Below are positions 42,440 to 54,430 of a stretch of DNA of 64,000 bases, in pieces. The notes beneath the pieces are model-generated. The model was not told where the DNA came from. It saw nothing but the letters and a program-made list of their open reading frames with translations, and ran no database searches. Positions within the stretch are counted from its first letter, which is position 1; every line of letters starts with the position of its first letter. The stretch lies in NCBI GenBank assembly GCA_020284085.1, contig JACEVL010000294.1:165254-229253 (forward strand). Reading direction: 5' to 3'. Position numbers and translations under genes: made by a program. This DNA comes from Aporrectodea caliginosa (lineage: Eukaryota > Annelida > Clitellata > Crassiclitellata > Lumbricidae).

Positions 42440-43398
42440 AAGAAAGAATTGATATAGACCATAAACAGACTTGAAGGAGTATTTTCCTAGCTGACCACAA
42501 TGCTCTTGCAGCTTGTATGCTTGTTAGTAATTTTGTATAAGTGAACCTGCTAATGCAAATGTATGAGTTGGGACAGTTGGAATTCACGAAAGTCACCGTG
42601 CATTCCGTGATTTTCTGGATTTGATGTGAATGCCGTGGATATCCTCAAAAGCCGGGAATAAGTATTGCCGTGATTTGGGGCAAATTTGTGAAACTAATGC
42701 AACACGACGTTCGGAACTGATGTGTTTCGTACCACGCCAAAGTTATACAGATTTGTAGGCTGGAAAATGTTTATGTAATGATGGTCGACTATTATTGCAG
42801 AAACTATGTGCCGATCGTTGACTCTGACACTTAGCGTGATAATGCACAGCGACAGCGCTTCTCTGCTCTCTGATCTGTGTTATTGATATTGCTACTATCT
42901 GAGTAAATACAAACGCGATTTTATGCATGACATTTACAGTGACATTTTTGTGGTATTATACATAGCGACAGCGTCTTTTCTTTGTTATTTGCGATATTGT
43001 TTGGTAAGATCTTAGTAAATAAAAGCTTTGTTTCATGCCGTGAACTTACCGTGATTTTCGCCAATTTTTACAAATCCTACTGTGACTTCTGAAGATTTTG
43101 CCGTGAATTTATTCTGGCCCTGTGTATGAATCTATGCGTAAGCTTAACTTTACTTTATTACGCCGAAAGGCAGAAAAAAAACATACATGCACAAATCTGA
43201 ACAAACAAAATCAAACGCACAGACTGCAAAAATGTTCGTAAAGATCATTTATACAACTAAATTTACCGTTCAAGATGCCGACGAGTTCAGACTTCAGAGT
43301 CACAAAGAAAGTGCTCAGCAACTTAACACCAGAAAATATCCTGGAGAAAATTAGATGTCGAAAGAACTAGTCGCCTATAGAACATCATGCGACGTTTC
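42438..43398. other. No recognised feature
   Basis: Non-coding. Several GCGACAGCG and CCGTGAT.TT words repeat between 42600 and 43090, but no unit can be drawn. Confidence 0.35.
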
Positions 43399-43977
43399 TT
43401 AACCTTTATTACCCACTATGCCTTTTAGGTGGAATTTTGAGATGGCCCTTAAATATGTGTTGTATGTTGATGGTATTAGAACAGAAATGACAAACTTTTA
43501 GTGATATTTCACATTTAAGGTCGCTTTTGGGATGTTCCAAAAATGGAACGTTGGGTCATTCCCACTAGCATTTTTTTATAATGACAGTTCAACATGAATA
43601 AACGATACAATATTGGTTTATGCACAATTTATTGAAAACCAGTTTATTTAAAGGTATGAAAACTTTCAAAACAGTTCACTTGAAGTATCTTGAGGCACCT
43701 GACACATTCTTTGGTAGTGTTTTTCTTCAAAACATGAAAAAAACAACGATCCTGACTAATGAGAGGAATGTATTGCTCGATTCCATCGCAATGTGGCATG
43801 GCAACCTTTGACGTGAGCACTTTTTCACAGGATTTACAGTATTAATACTGCTGGAGCATGCTACTACATGTACATTGTTATCTGACTACCTAACAACAAC
43901 AATTTTGGCATGACATGTGTATTCAAATGTACCTCTTTCTTGTTTTGCAAACATTTTCTTGTCATTCAGAGGTTCTG

Positions 43978-44018
43978 TTCCAGTTCGACCATCACGGATG
44001 TAATGGTTGAACTGGAAT
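43978..44018. repeat. Short hairpin
   Basis: TTCCAGTTCGACCAT and its near complement ATGGTTGAACTGGAA are separated by ~10 bp. Confidence 0.6.
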
Positions 44019-45913
44019 AGCACCTATGAATGACTGCTGCCCCACACCTCAGCTTAGCTAGAAGACTGTAACTAGTAAAAAAAATTGGCAAATAATAACA
44101 TGTGATATGGTTTCCTGTGATGTGTCATGCAAAATTCATGGCAACGCGCTCAGCAAAAGGGTTTATGTGGGTTGCCTACTCTTGCCACAATAAATTGTTG
44201 CTAGATATGGATGAACATCCTATTCACGAATAAGACATCCAGTTCTTATAACTAAATCTGATTGGCTTTCCACTTATAAGGATCTCTAACCCATGATGTC
44301 CATAGTTAGGCAACCACCGACTCATAAATGCTAAGTTTTAAATGAACAATTCCAAATTGCAAAGATTTGTGTTACTGATCATATAGTGCACACTCTGCCA
44401 TTCTATAGATCTATCTTGTCAGCTGCATGCATGGCAGTACTTCCTCCTTTCATGGATTTAGACATTGCAGTTGCTATTAGACTGCAGCAGGTACTCAGCA
44501 GTACATCTGATTCTGTTGCCAGCACGCAACTATCATCCATCACAATTGCCACTGCTTGCTGGAGTGTGTTACAGTGTTGCAGTTATTGCACTATTTTCTA
44601 AAATTCTATTTTAAAATATGTCCTAATTATTACAAAATCAGTGTTAAAACATGGGCATTTTCAAGGGTTTTACGGGGTGGGACACCCCTAAATAAATTTC
44701 CGACATTTTGTCTATGCAATTATATGCGAAATACAAAAAAATGAACTTTTTCGACCATTTCCAATGGAAACCCCAAAAAACTTACCCCCCCGAAATTTTT
44801 TCCTGGCCACGCCTCTGGTTAGGCCTAAATAAATTAAATGAAACATAATACTAAAACAAAATAATGATTCATGCAACAATCCAGCATTATATACTGGCAA
44901 ATTATGAGCAAGGAACACAATCACCTCATATTGGAATTATACTAATGAGAGTGCACGAACGTTCCAAAAATGGAACATGCTTCAAAACTGGTTTTTATCT
45001 TCTAGAGTTTTGCTTGTTTTTCAGTAATTTTGATTTTTTATCACTGACTATAGATTAGCCTGGTCCAAAAAATTAAAAGTGGGAAATACATTGCTCCACA
45101 AGGCTGCCCTTGTTACACATGAAAACATGAGTCTGTATGCAAAATTTTGGAAAGATTTGATTATGTTTAGAGGTCGCTATGTTTTCGACTTTTTGCCATA
45201 ATCATATTATAGTATGAACTTGTCAAAAAACATGTATAATTTTGATTTTTTTCAAATCGGTTATAAATTATTTTCAAGTCAGTTATCATTTAAACAGCCC
45301 AATTTAGAAATATATACTGCAGTGTTACTGCTTAGTCAGGCTGCATTACGTTTGTAATAAAATATAATTTTGGATAATTAAAGAAGTAATCCAGTCTGCA
45401 TAAATCCCGTCATTTAAGTGCTGGAAAACCCGCAACCTACTATTATTTCATTTTGCCTTTGTTGGAACAGAAAATTTTGTCCGATGACTGGAGACAAGTT
45501 GCAGCAAGTATATTGTTTCTGTGACTCATCCTTACTATATCATTGTAATAATGGATCAGAGCCACTCCACGTTCTGCGCAGTCATTGACGACCATCAACA
45601 GTTTGACATTTGCCTTCATCGACTGGGAAGTAGGGTCCAGTGGTCAGGGAGTAAAGGACTTTGATAGGAAGGCTGTGGGTTGTTCTTGACCCTGGATGGT
45701 AAAAAGATCAAGCAGTTTTAAAGATCTCCTTGTGACATACTCTTCCAGTGGAGTCGGGTGGTCGAAGGTTTTTCTGTCCAGACGCTACATGGATAGCGGA
45801 TTAGGTGGATAAATAAGATTGTATTACCAGAGCAGCCTCGATGTCTTCAGTGACAGTGACACGCTTCGAAGAAATAGCGGAGATGATGACTAAAAGAGTT
45901 AATTAAATCAAAC

Positions 45914-46069
45914 TCAAACTGTAACTTCTTGAATCACCACAAATTTGTGTTCATACAACTTCCACAGTTTGCGAACACCCGAATCCACACACTGTGCGGG
46001 GATTCTAGCCTCCTCCCGAATTACCAACGCAGCGACTATTGTTGCTTTCGTGGCCTCACCAAATGCCAT
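45914..46069 (-). CDS. Unrecognised 51-codon ORF inside the TTAA element
   Basis: ATG at 46069-46067, TGA at 45914-45916. It begins MAFGEATKATIVAALVIREE and is well behaved (charged, with no low complexity). A splice-acceptor-like TTTCATTACCAG lies just upstream. A second coding-like stretch on the same strand, VIISAISSKRVTVTEDIEAA (about 45889-45825), follows in another frame. I do not recognise it; it may be an exon or relic of captured sequence. Confidence 0.3.
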   Translation of the reverse strand: MAFGEATKATIVAALVIREEARIPAQCVDSGVRKLWKLYEHKFVVIQEVTV

Positions 46070-47066
46070 AGTCTATTCTGGTAATGAAATATGAAATTCC
46101 TCAGGATTGACCAATTTTTGGGAGTCCAGACCCAAGAAAGTGTTTGTCAGGCATCCCTAACATACAACATTGTGAGGAACTCCTTGTTGATGCCAGTTTC
46201 ACCATTGCTGCCGTTTTGTAACGTACGAGCTTTTATTGCAGAAAGTGAAAAAACATGTGCTGTAAGCTTATTTCATATTCAAAGCTGGCTTCACAGACGA
46301 AAAAGTACTCGAATCACGCTAAATTAGCGGCATACAGAGCAATATTGAACAATACAATTGTAGGATATGAAACGAATTGTGATGAAAAGGTGGCATGCAA
46401 AATTTAAAAATTAGTTATAAGCCAACAACCTTTTATCTATCAGAAAGAACTTGAAATAAGTGTTTTATTTGTAAATAAGCTTATTATTCTTTTAGTTACT
46501 TAAATACAGTTGGCATATTGATCATGATTTAGAAAGATGGTGCCTGGTGTTCATGGGTGCTTATTTTAATTCATAATGAAACTAGAAACGCGTCAGATGC
46601 GCAATTTTTGCAATTTCTACAAAAAGTGTCAAAACCTAGCGACCTCTAAACATGCTCATATCTCTTCAATTTTTTCAACACAGAGTCATCTAGTCAAGTG
46701 TAACAGGGGCAGCCTTGTGGAGCAGCATATTTTGAAAAAATATATTTCCCCATGTAAGTTTGGACCAGTCTACTATAGATATCAATCAACAAAATACAGT
46801 GTGTTTCATTTGTTAAAATACGACACAAATATTTACTTCAACTTCCTAAAAGATTTTTTCAAAAATCACAAAATTCGTAAAAATGACACATCTGTAGCAC
46901 AAAAATAAATAAAGTCAATCAGAAAATTACCATTGTTTTACATTCTCCATTCGTAGATCTTTAATTTGATGTGCAAATATTATAAATTTACCAAGGCAGA
47001 ATTTTTTTTTAACATTACAAATTAGCCTATGTTCCAAAAATGGAACGTTGGTAAAATAAAGGTTAA

Positions 47067-47839
47067 TGTGCAGCGATTCTGAACGTGCAGAGCAACTTAA
47101 AAGGCAGCGTCAATTCGTCAAACTCCGGTCTGATATGCGTATCAGTCCATGATTCTGGACTCTTCACCTTTTGGAATTTAAAAGGCGATATAATGAAGAC
47201 ATTTAGTAGGCCTTTTATTAATAAAGCTGACAAAATATTTGCTCATGACTAAGGTGCTGTGAAGTTCGCAATTAAAACCCGTCAGAGAAACTTTGATGTG
47301 AGTTGCGATAAATGGATAAACTCGTCCAACTCAGAGAATATCGACACTGTCTCCTCTTCCTCTGTATTTGCTAGTGTCATTTGTGTTTAGGCGAACTGAG
47401 TTTCAGTTGTATTCTTAGCTGGAGCCTTGCGCTTATCTTTAGTCAGATTCATCACTGTTCACATGTAGTTTTTATCGTAATAGTAAACTCTATGGCTAAT
47501 GTTATGTCAAGCACAGCTAAATTTCGTCGTCTTTGAGGCAGTCAAACGCTAGGAAAAATAATGATCATGATGAGATGGTTACGCTGTCAGTCAGTTGCAC
47601 AGAATTGATACAAAATGAACACAGTTCAAAAAAGGTTACAAAGTCGAACAGGAATTAAACCAATTCGTATGTTTTTAGAGCACATAAGTATACGCATCTA
47701 GTTTGATTCGTCATAGTACGAGCATATTATGAAGCACAGTTTAAGAGTATTTCAACCGTTTTGAAGCTAGACTATTTCGATAGACCGTAAAAGTGCGACT
47801 AATAGGCAGAGTTGAAATGAGTGTAAACGTGCGTATTTC
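47067..47839. other. No recognised feature
   Basis: Non-coding spacer. Confidence 0.4.
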
Positions 47840-48840
47840 TTAATATAATGTAATGTAATTAGTAATTTCATAGCGCCGCTCAGAGCCGCAGCCAGTCAGT
47901 AGCGCTCCCAGGACGAAAACCCCTTGAGAAGAGATAGGTTTTAAGGAGAAGAGAGATGAGGACAATAATCAAGAAAGAAAAGTCTCACGCAAAGTGAAGG
48001 GAAGGGCATTCCATAAGGAGGGCCCAATGATGGCAAAGGATCGAGTTTGAGCAATCGTGGTCCTACCTCGTGGGACAAAGAAGTCAGACCGCTCCAGAGA
48101 TCGAAGAGGCCGATGAGAAGATGCAGAAAGAGGAGTACGAATGAGATCCATGAGGTATTTTGGAGCAAAACCCATTTCGGATTTGATGACCAAAGCAAGG
48201 ACTTTAAACTGAATGCGGTCAGAGAGAAGAAGCCAATGCAGTTGGTTGACCATGAACAATGATATATGGGAGTATTTAGGAGGTGAGCAATCAATCGAGC
48301 AGCAGCATTGAGAACATATTGAATAGCAGATAGACGGACCTTGGGAAGACCAATAAGTAGGGAATTACAATAATCAATTCTGGAACAGACAAATGCATGG
48401 ACAATGGATGCCATAGCAGAGAGGGAACAGATCTGCGAATAACCCTGAGACGCCCGATGTGAAAGTAGGAGGATCGTGTAAGGTTGGTTACATGAGCAGA
48501 AAAAGTGAGAGCGCTGTCCAGATTGACACTTACATGTAGGTCACGCACACAAGTAGAGAAGATAAATTGGTGAAAATTTTCAGAGAGAAGCGACAAGTCC
48601 ATTTTCAGAAGTTGATGGGGTGTGCCAAACCAAATAAGTTGAGTTTCGGAAGAGTTTAGCGAAAGGCGATTGGAAGGCATACGCAAATGCAAGTCATGGG
48701 AAAGGGCCTCGATACGGCGAGCTAAAGTGGACCATGAGCATAATGCCTGAACGTCATAAGCAACAAGGTTACGAGTAGCAGAATAATTCGGAAACAAAAA
48801 GGTAATGAAAGATAAATATTCTATGTGGCGCAAAAGCATA
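47840..48840 (-). mobile_element. 5'-truncated CR1/L2-like LINE
   Basis: Three overlapping minus frames, in order: RLSLNSSETQLIWFGTP (RT thumb, about 48660); VRDLHVSVNLDSALTFSAHV; AFVCSRIDYCNSLLIGLPK..L..VLNAAARLI (48390-48290); LHWLLLSDRIQFK; and RGRTTIAQTRSFAIIGPSLW (about 48030). The tail at 47840-47880 reads, on minus, GGCGCTATGAAATTAC then AATTACATTACATT. Frameshifts separate the blocks; the RT palm is absent. Confidence 0.85.
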
Positions 48841-48860
48841 ATTATTTGAGTCAGATTATT

Positions 48861-50021
48861 TTATTCAGATTCAGCTTCAGCTTCTGAGGGTGCTTGCGAC
48901 GTCATGGCGTCCTTCATCTACAAAACAGGAAAAATAAACTTAGTTGTTCAATATTCTGAAATTCAAAGCCATGCACACTTACCTTGGAACTTAAGTTATT
49001 ATGAAAGGTTTTACTTTGCCATGGCTATGGAACCATGAGCTGATATTAGCCGATATTGTGCTCGTACTTTCAGAAGTTCTAGAAGCACCGTATCTCAGTT
49101 CATAATGAAGCCACACAATTATAGTCCATATATATCTGTCATTGAATCTTTTTCGAATTAATCACTGAAGTGCTGAACATTATGCCCGCTAAAACAGTAT
49201 GAACATAAATTGGATCCGAATGCCTTTGAGAAAGAACACACTGGGCAAGGTCGCTGCTGCATGTGTGGTGTGGTGTGTGATCACTAGTCACTCGCACGAC
49301 ATCTGGCGGTTCTGCAATAACGTGTCATTGCTTCAGGGTAGCGCATGCAAATCGCAGAATTCATCATTTACCGCTGAGAATTACCTGCGCTATGCGACCA
49401 AGAAACTCTCAGAGGTCCACCCTCTGATATGCAAAAGTAGCGTCACCTGGATCGATTCGAAAAAAGTAAATGGCGAATAACTAAACAGTTTTAAAATTTC
49501 TTCTCCATAAAAATCGTGCGTACTTCACCCCAAAACAACAGTCCTGTTATTCTGAATTCGTCGAAGAGTTGCTGCATTTCGTTGTGCAGCTCTGCAAAAT
49601 CATCATTGGCCAAAGTAGTTCTACCAGCGTCTTAAAAGATTACCGTCTGCGAAGTTTACCCTATGATTTTTTAAACAAAGCGTGCATTTTTAGAAGCAGT
49701 AATCACAGCCAGTTTTCGTTATAGAGGGTGACTGCTTGAGCCCCTTCTGCTGTTGGGACTGGACTTTGAGATAAGTGTGTTACAAGATTTCGTGTTATGA
49801 GATTTCAGTGCAAATATTCATATGTAAACGTAATGAACTTGAGTCACTTGACCGATATCATGCGCCGGAAAAAAATTGGCCGCTCAAGCCACAATCATGA
49901 CACATCGTCATCTCTTTACATGTTTAGTAGTGTCATGTAAAAAATCTCTATAAATTCGAATTACTATAAAAACTGCTTAGCCTTACCGTTGTTCCGTCCG
50001 CCTGATCGCCTGATGACATAT
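48861..50021 (-). CDS. Candidate two-exon microprotein gene (29 codons)
   Basis: Exon 1 is 49987-50021 (minus): acceptor ACACTTTCAG, two bases, then ATG (50019-50017) and 11 codons MSSGDQADGTT to a consensus donor ACG|GTAAGG. Exon 2 is 48861-48917: a strong acceptor CCTGTTTTGTAG, then in phase 0 MKDAMTSQAPSEAEAESE and TAA. AATAAA overlaps the stop codon. The intron is 1,069 bp, GT-AG. An upstream non-coding exon is implied because exon 1 has its own acceptor. The product would be small, acidic and soluble. I do not recognise it. Exon 1 and both its splice sites are kept in a second diverged copy (62553-62587), which argues that it is real. A chance pairing of exon 2 is the main alternative. 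Confidence 0.45.
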
Positions 50022-50414
50022 CTGAAAGTGTTTTAAACAATTTCTTACAATGGATAACCCGATTCCTTTTTCTGATTAATAAAATACAAAATTATGTATA
50101 TTATTCATATTTTGGCCTTTAAGGTAGTTAAAAAATGTTACAGATGGAGATAGTAAACAGCTGCCAACCTTGCCCAATCAATAGGGTTTCTGGCATCAGT
50201 AGAAAAGTACTGCTTATTACTTCCTATCAATAGTCTGCACAAGATCTCTGCCTTATTAGCCAAGAATACATGATGGCTGGAGAGTTCTCAAGCAATATTT
50301 TTCGAGAGAAGTTTCTGAGAGAATGGTACAATATGTTAAAATGAGAGATTTGAGTTCTTGAAACGCAGCACTGTGGTGACATCGGCTGAAGAAGACTAAA
50401 AACCCAATCCACCA

Positions 50415-50895
50415 TTCTCGCTGCGCATGGCCTCAAGGGTCCGCAGCTTTATGATGTAGTACGTACAACAACAGTGGCTCGTCTACTCTATACTGCCCCG
50501 GCATGGTGGGGGTTTTCGGGACAACAGGACAGATGCCGAATCCAGTCAGTAATAAGCAAGCTAATCAGCCTCAGGTACCTCCCTGACGACTACCCAACAT
50601 TTGAGCGACTTTGTCTTGAAGCTGACACCCGCCTTTACTCTGCGGTCCTGATGACCCAGGGCCACTTACTGCATAGTTTACTTCCACCAAAAGCCCCAGC
50701 AATAGACTCTGCGACCGCGAACACACAACCATTGTGTACATCTTTTATATAATCCACAGCACACGACGTTAATTGGTAGAATGTTGTAGGCTACTCATAT
50801 TGACAGTTAATTGCTGTTAAGACGTATGCACGACTGACCAGAGTGCGGATATGCAATTAGTTTAATAAAGAATATACTTACTTACTTACTGTTTA
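50415..50895 (+). mobile_element. CR1-like LINE 3' fragment with (CTTA)n tail
   Basis: The frame reads LAAHGLKGPQLYDVVRTTTV then ARLLYTAPAWWGF, homologous to LRAHGLPPEVLHEVTRATTV...APAWWGF of the LINE at 32 kb. It ends AATAAAGAATATACTTACTTACT. Copy B of the duplicated segment lacks it, which marks the insertion. Confidence 0.85.
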
Positions 50896-51171
50896 CCAGC
50901 CTTGCAACCACTAAATGGGGCTTTTGATCGGGGATATGTAACTCTTCTCGCCCTTTTGACGATGTGAGTACGATCTTCGAGACTGTTTGTAAATAGAATT
51001 ATTTCAGAATTGAAAAATCCTTCGGTGTTCTGGGTCGTGCTCTGTGGTGGTGCGTTCATTCCTTTATATGCAGTGGACCTATTCAAGCATTGTTTGTTGG
51101 TTACGCACAGTTTTCGTAATTGTAATCGCAAAGTTCAAATATCGGGGCACAAAACATAAAACTCAGACTAT

Positions 51172-51420
51172 TTGGTCGTCTTGATCGAGTTCACCGCTGA
51201 ACTGCTCATCTCATTGGACGCGTATCTAGATATGCCTCTGTTTCTGCTTACATGCGTGATATTTTGCACTTGCTTCCTGCTTCTCAGCTTTTCTCTTACA
51301 GGGTTGCTGCGCTTGTTTGGCGGTATCTTTTTGGCAGTGCTCCTTCTTACCCGCGTAAATTCTGTTGTCCTGTAGGCTATCTGACCATTTAGGCCCGTAG
51401 AAGTCTCCGCCCTTCGGTCT
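51172..51420 (+). mobile_element. LINE fragment within the duplicated segment
   Basis: One frame reads RDILHLLPASQLFSYRVAAL, resembling the R..LHWLPV..RI.YK... LINE word; the copy at 63830-64000 keeps RDILHWLPASQLISYRVAAL. It is decayed. Confidence 0.6.
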
Positions 51421-51444
51421 GGGAAAGACTATGAGTAGGTTTCT

Positions 51445-51700
51445 TTAACCCTACGACGCACACCTGGGGTCTATTAGACCTCATCGATGGAACCTCCTTG
51501 AATAGCTGCGTTGATACAAATAGTAAAAATCTGAAATAATTCAAATTCCTCAGCAATTCATCCCTCTCTATATATGGAAAAATTCGAAGAGTTTAGAATT
51601 CTAGGTTCAATGATACAAAAACAAGAATGACACTCGGGCATATTTAGCACACCTGGGGTCTATCAGACCCCAGGCTGTAACATTGACTATAACGTAAACC
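51445..51700. mobile_element. Possible TTAA element end
   Basis: TTAACCCTACGACGCACACC at 51445, followed by GGGGTCTATTAGACC and, at about 51656, GGGGTCTATCAGACCCC (palindromic). The other end is not found. Confidence 0.4.
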
Positions 51701-51726
51701 AGGCTACGTTACATACACAAATACAC

Positions 51727-51826
51727 ACATACATACATACATACACACATGTATGCATACATACATACATACATACATACATACATACATACATACATAC
51801 ATACATACATACATACATACATACAG
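51727..51826. repeat. (CATA)n microsatellite
   Basis: Nearly pure ACAT tetramer for its second half. Confidence 0.95.
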
Positions 51827-52169
51827 GGCCTACTACGTAGGGAGGGAGGGAAGCAGACTGCTTCCAATCTGTGTAAAGGGGGATAAAATTTGTGCTAGGG
51901 GGGGATAAAAATGTTCGCTAGGGAGGGAATAAAGTTATCGCTAGGGGGGAATTGAGTGTGACAAGTTTTCCCGTCCTAGAAACAAGACAGAAAAGCAAAA
52001 AAAATGTAACATTTTCCGGAAATTCTTGCTTCCGTCAACACCCAAAAAAATTTATTTATCTCATACTACTTTTGACACTGAGCAAAGGGGGGATTGCTTC
52101 CAGCTTACAGGGGGGATAGTAGGCCCTGCATACATACAAGCATACAAATATACATATATACATCCATCA
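51827..52169. other. GGGGGGATA-rich spacer
   Basis: AGGGGGG.ATAAA words recur at 51880-51950 and 52085-52115, with GGCCTACTACGTAGGGAGGG at 51826 and GATAGTAGGCCCTGCATAC at 52115 as inverted outer words. It may be a small MITE of ~305 bp. Confidence 0.4.
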
Positions 52170-52545
52170 ATAGCAGATTGAACTGGTCGCCTGGCGCAAA
52201 ATCACGATATATGCTGATCTGACGGCAACTTTCAACTTCGTCCTATAGCCCTCAAATCATTTGGTCCGATAAATAGATCAGGCCGAAAGTTCATTGAAAA
52301 ACTAGGACGTCGGGTGACTGCCGCCACCGGCGATCAACTGGAGACCGCCCATTTATTCAATCACCTGTCAATCTTCACACAACGGTATGGCATTAAGAGG
52401 GACTTTCATGCACAACACCGGGAACGAGGACCACAAGCTTTAGTGGCGGTGATTATTCTTCGGAATTACGACCTCTAGAAGCCTGAGTCGGATTAATCCT
52501 AACTCGGGCGAAATAATAGTTATAATAACAATAACAATAATAATG
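52170..52545 (+). mobile_element. LINE C-terminal fragment with A/T-rich oligomer tail
   Basis: The open stretch reads ALKSFGPINRSGRKFIEKLG, then RRVTAATGDQLETAHLFNHL then SIFTQRY, like the FG...SG..F...LGRR......ETA.LFQR.S...QR. C terminus of many marine-invertebrate LINEs as I remember it. It then ends in AATAATAGTTATAATAACAA. Confidence 0.7.
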
Positions 52546-52559
52546 ATGATACCAAAAAC

Positions 52560-52760
52560 AACAACAATGAGACGATTTGCATAGCGCCGTACCACATCAG
52601 ATGCCGATGGTAAGGGCGCTGAAGTGAAGTTATGGAGATTCAGATGAGTTCTATGTTTTACATAAGGAGATTACGTTTCGTACCTTGAGGGAGAGAAGTT
52701 GGTATCCGGTACATACGGAGTTTCTTATTCCGATCATCTGTCATAATAAAGGAGGCCATG
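52560..52760 (-). mobile_element. LINE/SINE tail fragment
   Basis: TTTGCATAGCGCCGTACCAC...AAGGGCGCT is the GCGC-type tail seen in other copies, read on minus. No coding part is assigned. Confidence 0.4.
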
Positions 52761-53127
52761 ACTCAATAAAAATCGACCATACTTTTGTTAAACGACGTAA
52801 CTTCCAAGCCACAGACTGATAGGCAATAACAAGTAGGCTACCGGTAATATTAGAGGAAATGTATTAGAAAATCAAAATGACATCTCTAATAATCAAGGTT
52901 GTAGAATTATAAAACTGTTAGGTATGCATTGTTTTAGTAACCGTCAGAATTCCACCCAAAAGCAGTTACTTATTAGAGCCCTTTGGGCAACATCACCCCA
53001 CCTCAAACTACTTGAACCAGTGACGGAATTTGTATAATTATTTTTGTAATTACAATTATTAAAGACATAAAGACAAAAAGGTTTTGAGATGCATAATTAT
53101 TGCCCAAATATGCTGCAGGGCTAAGCA
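52761..53127. other. No recognised feature
   Basis: Non-coding spacer. Confidence 0.4.
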
Positions 53128-53628
53128 ATCCATGTATGCCTGCGCATACTAACTGCCCATGGTCTATCTGGCCCTGGGCTTTACGATGTGGTGAGGGCGA
53201 CATCGGTGGCACGCTTGTTGTATGCTGCTTCGGCATGGTGGGGCTTTGCTAGCCAGAGGGAGAAGGGAATGCTCCATGTCTGTTATGAACTGATTGATCC
53301 GTCAGCGATACCTCCCAAATGATGCCCCAACCTTTGAACAACTGTGCATTAAAGCCGACACCTGCCTCTTCTTGGCGGTCCTGGGAAACCCAGGCCATGT
53401 TCTTCGTAGGTTTCTCCCTAAAAAACAGTTGACCTATTCCCTTCGACCCCGTTCACAAGACCGTGTTTTACCATTAACTGACCATAATATGAAAAACACT
53501 TTTATGGTTAGAATACTTTATTCATATTGATTATTGATTACATAATTTATTATTATATGATGCATGTACACCAGAATGCGGATTGCAGTTGGTACAATAA
53601 AGAATATACTTACTTACTTACTTACTTT
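53128..53628 (+). mobile_element. CR1-like LINE 3' fragment with (CTTA)n tail
   Basis: LTAHGLSGPGLYDVVRATSV then ARLLYAASAWWGF is homologous to the copy at 50.4 kb, then frameshifts lead to APTFEQLCIKADTCLFLAVL and RDRVLPLTDHNMKNTFMVRI. The tail is GTACAATAAAGAATATACTT followed by ACTT repeats (53590-53628). Confidence 0.85.
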
Positions 53629-53639
53629 AGTAACTATAT

Positions 53640-53929
53640 CTGGACTTGGTTTCTCGACACTTTGAATGTCTGTTAATTCTAACGCTCTATTCACGCTTGA
53701 ATGCGTACCAATTGCAAGCTTATGAGTTGTGGTCAAAGGGAGAAACATTATTTTGCTTCACCATACAGTTTTTGTAATTTGTTGCCATAGACTAAGTATT
53801 TTACCAGAGGATTACTGCATTAGAAACCAAAGAGCAGCATCACTAGCAGCAGCATCACTGTAGTCGTTGCCAGAAGGTTTCATCTATCAATCGCTGACGA
53901 ACGACAGATAGAACCGTCTGTTATTGATC
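53640..53929. other. No recognised feature
   Basis: Non-coding spacer. Confidence 0.3.
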
Positions 53930-54330
53930 ATGGCCAAGCTTTTGGTTTGGCGCTCAGTTGAGATAAGATCAAGACCAAGACCAAGTCAGAATACCCACAT
54001 GACCAGTTACTGTCAGCGGTTGCAGGTAATGAGTTGGAGGTAGTTGAGTACTTTATTTACCTCAGCAGCCAGTGTAAGAAGGAGAACGGCGATAGCGTCG
54101 ACATCTGCCACTGCTGCTTGCCTCTCAGAAGATGAGAACCACGGAAGAGCTCCGTGGGCCACGAAAGACAATCCTTGAGAGTTTTTCGAAGACCACTAGG
54201 TCCAACTAGGATTTCTTCGATTTGAGTTGTGGAGGAAGCTAACGTTGGGCCCTCATACTGCATGGAGGAAGGCCCCAGTGTATTACAGTGTGGTGTCACC
54301 TTATGAACACTGCTACGCCCAGATGAGTTC
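53930..54330 (+). mobile_element. LINE fragment, RTE-like RT connection region
   Basis: One frame gives KTKTKSEYP..., then NELEVVEYFIYLSSQCKKEN then GDSVDI, matching the ..LE.V..F.YLGS.....G....DI word after the RT palm of RTE/R2-type LINEs. It is decayed beyond this. Confidence 0.55.
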
Positions 54331-54339
54331 GACACCAGA

Positions 54340-54430
54340 GAGTGAACGAGAGAGAGACAGAGAGAATAGAGAAAGAGAGAGAAAGAGATATATAGTAAGA
54401 GGTAAAAGTGAGGGAGAGAGAAATAGAGAG
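54340..54430. repeat. (GA)n-rich low-complexity
   Basis: AGAGAGAGAC/AGAGAAAGAG purine tract of ~90 bp. Confidence 0.9.

Larger units (their letters stand above)
43399..47066. mobile_element. TTAA-flanked element (piggyBac-like, 3,668 bp)
   Basis: TTAA is at 43399-43402 and 47063-47066 with inverted ends CCTTTATT..ACC. The hyphenated palindrome GTTCCAAAAATGGAAC occurs at 43534, 44961 and 47031. No piggyBac transposase was recognised; the interior ORFs are short and unassigned. Confidence 0.75.
49495..51420. repeat. Diverged duplicate segment, copy A (contains a LINE insertion)
   Basis: It matches 62170-64000 in order: TTTCGTT.TGCAGCTC.GCAA, CTGATG.GACTGGACTT, the microexon, GATTTGAGTTCTTGAAACGCAG, ACGATCTT.GAGACTGTT and GCGTTCATTCCTTT. 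Copy A is interrupted by a LINE (about 50415-50895) and lacks the TTAA element found in copy B. Confidence 0.8.
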
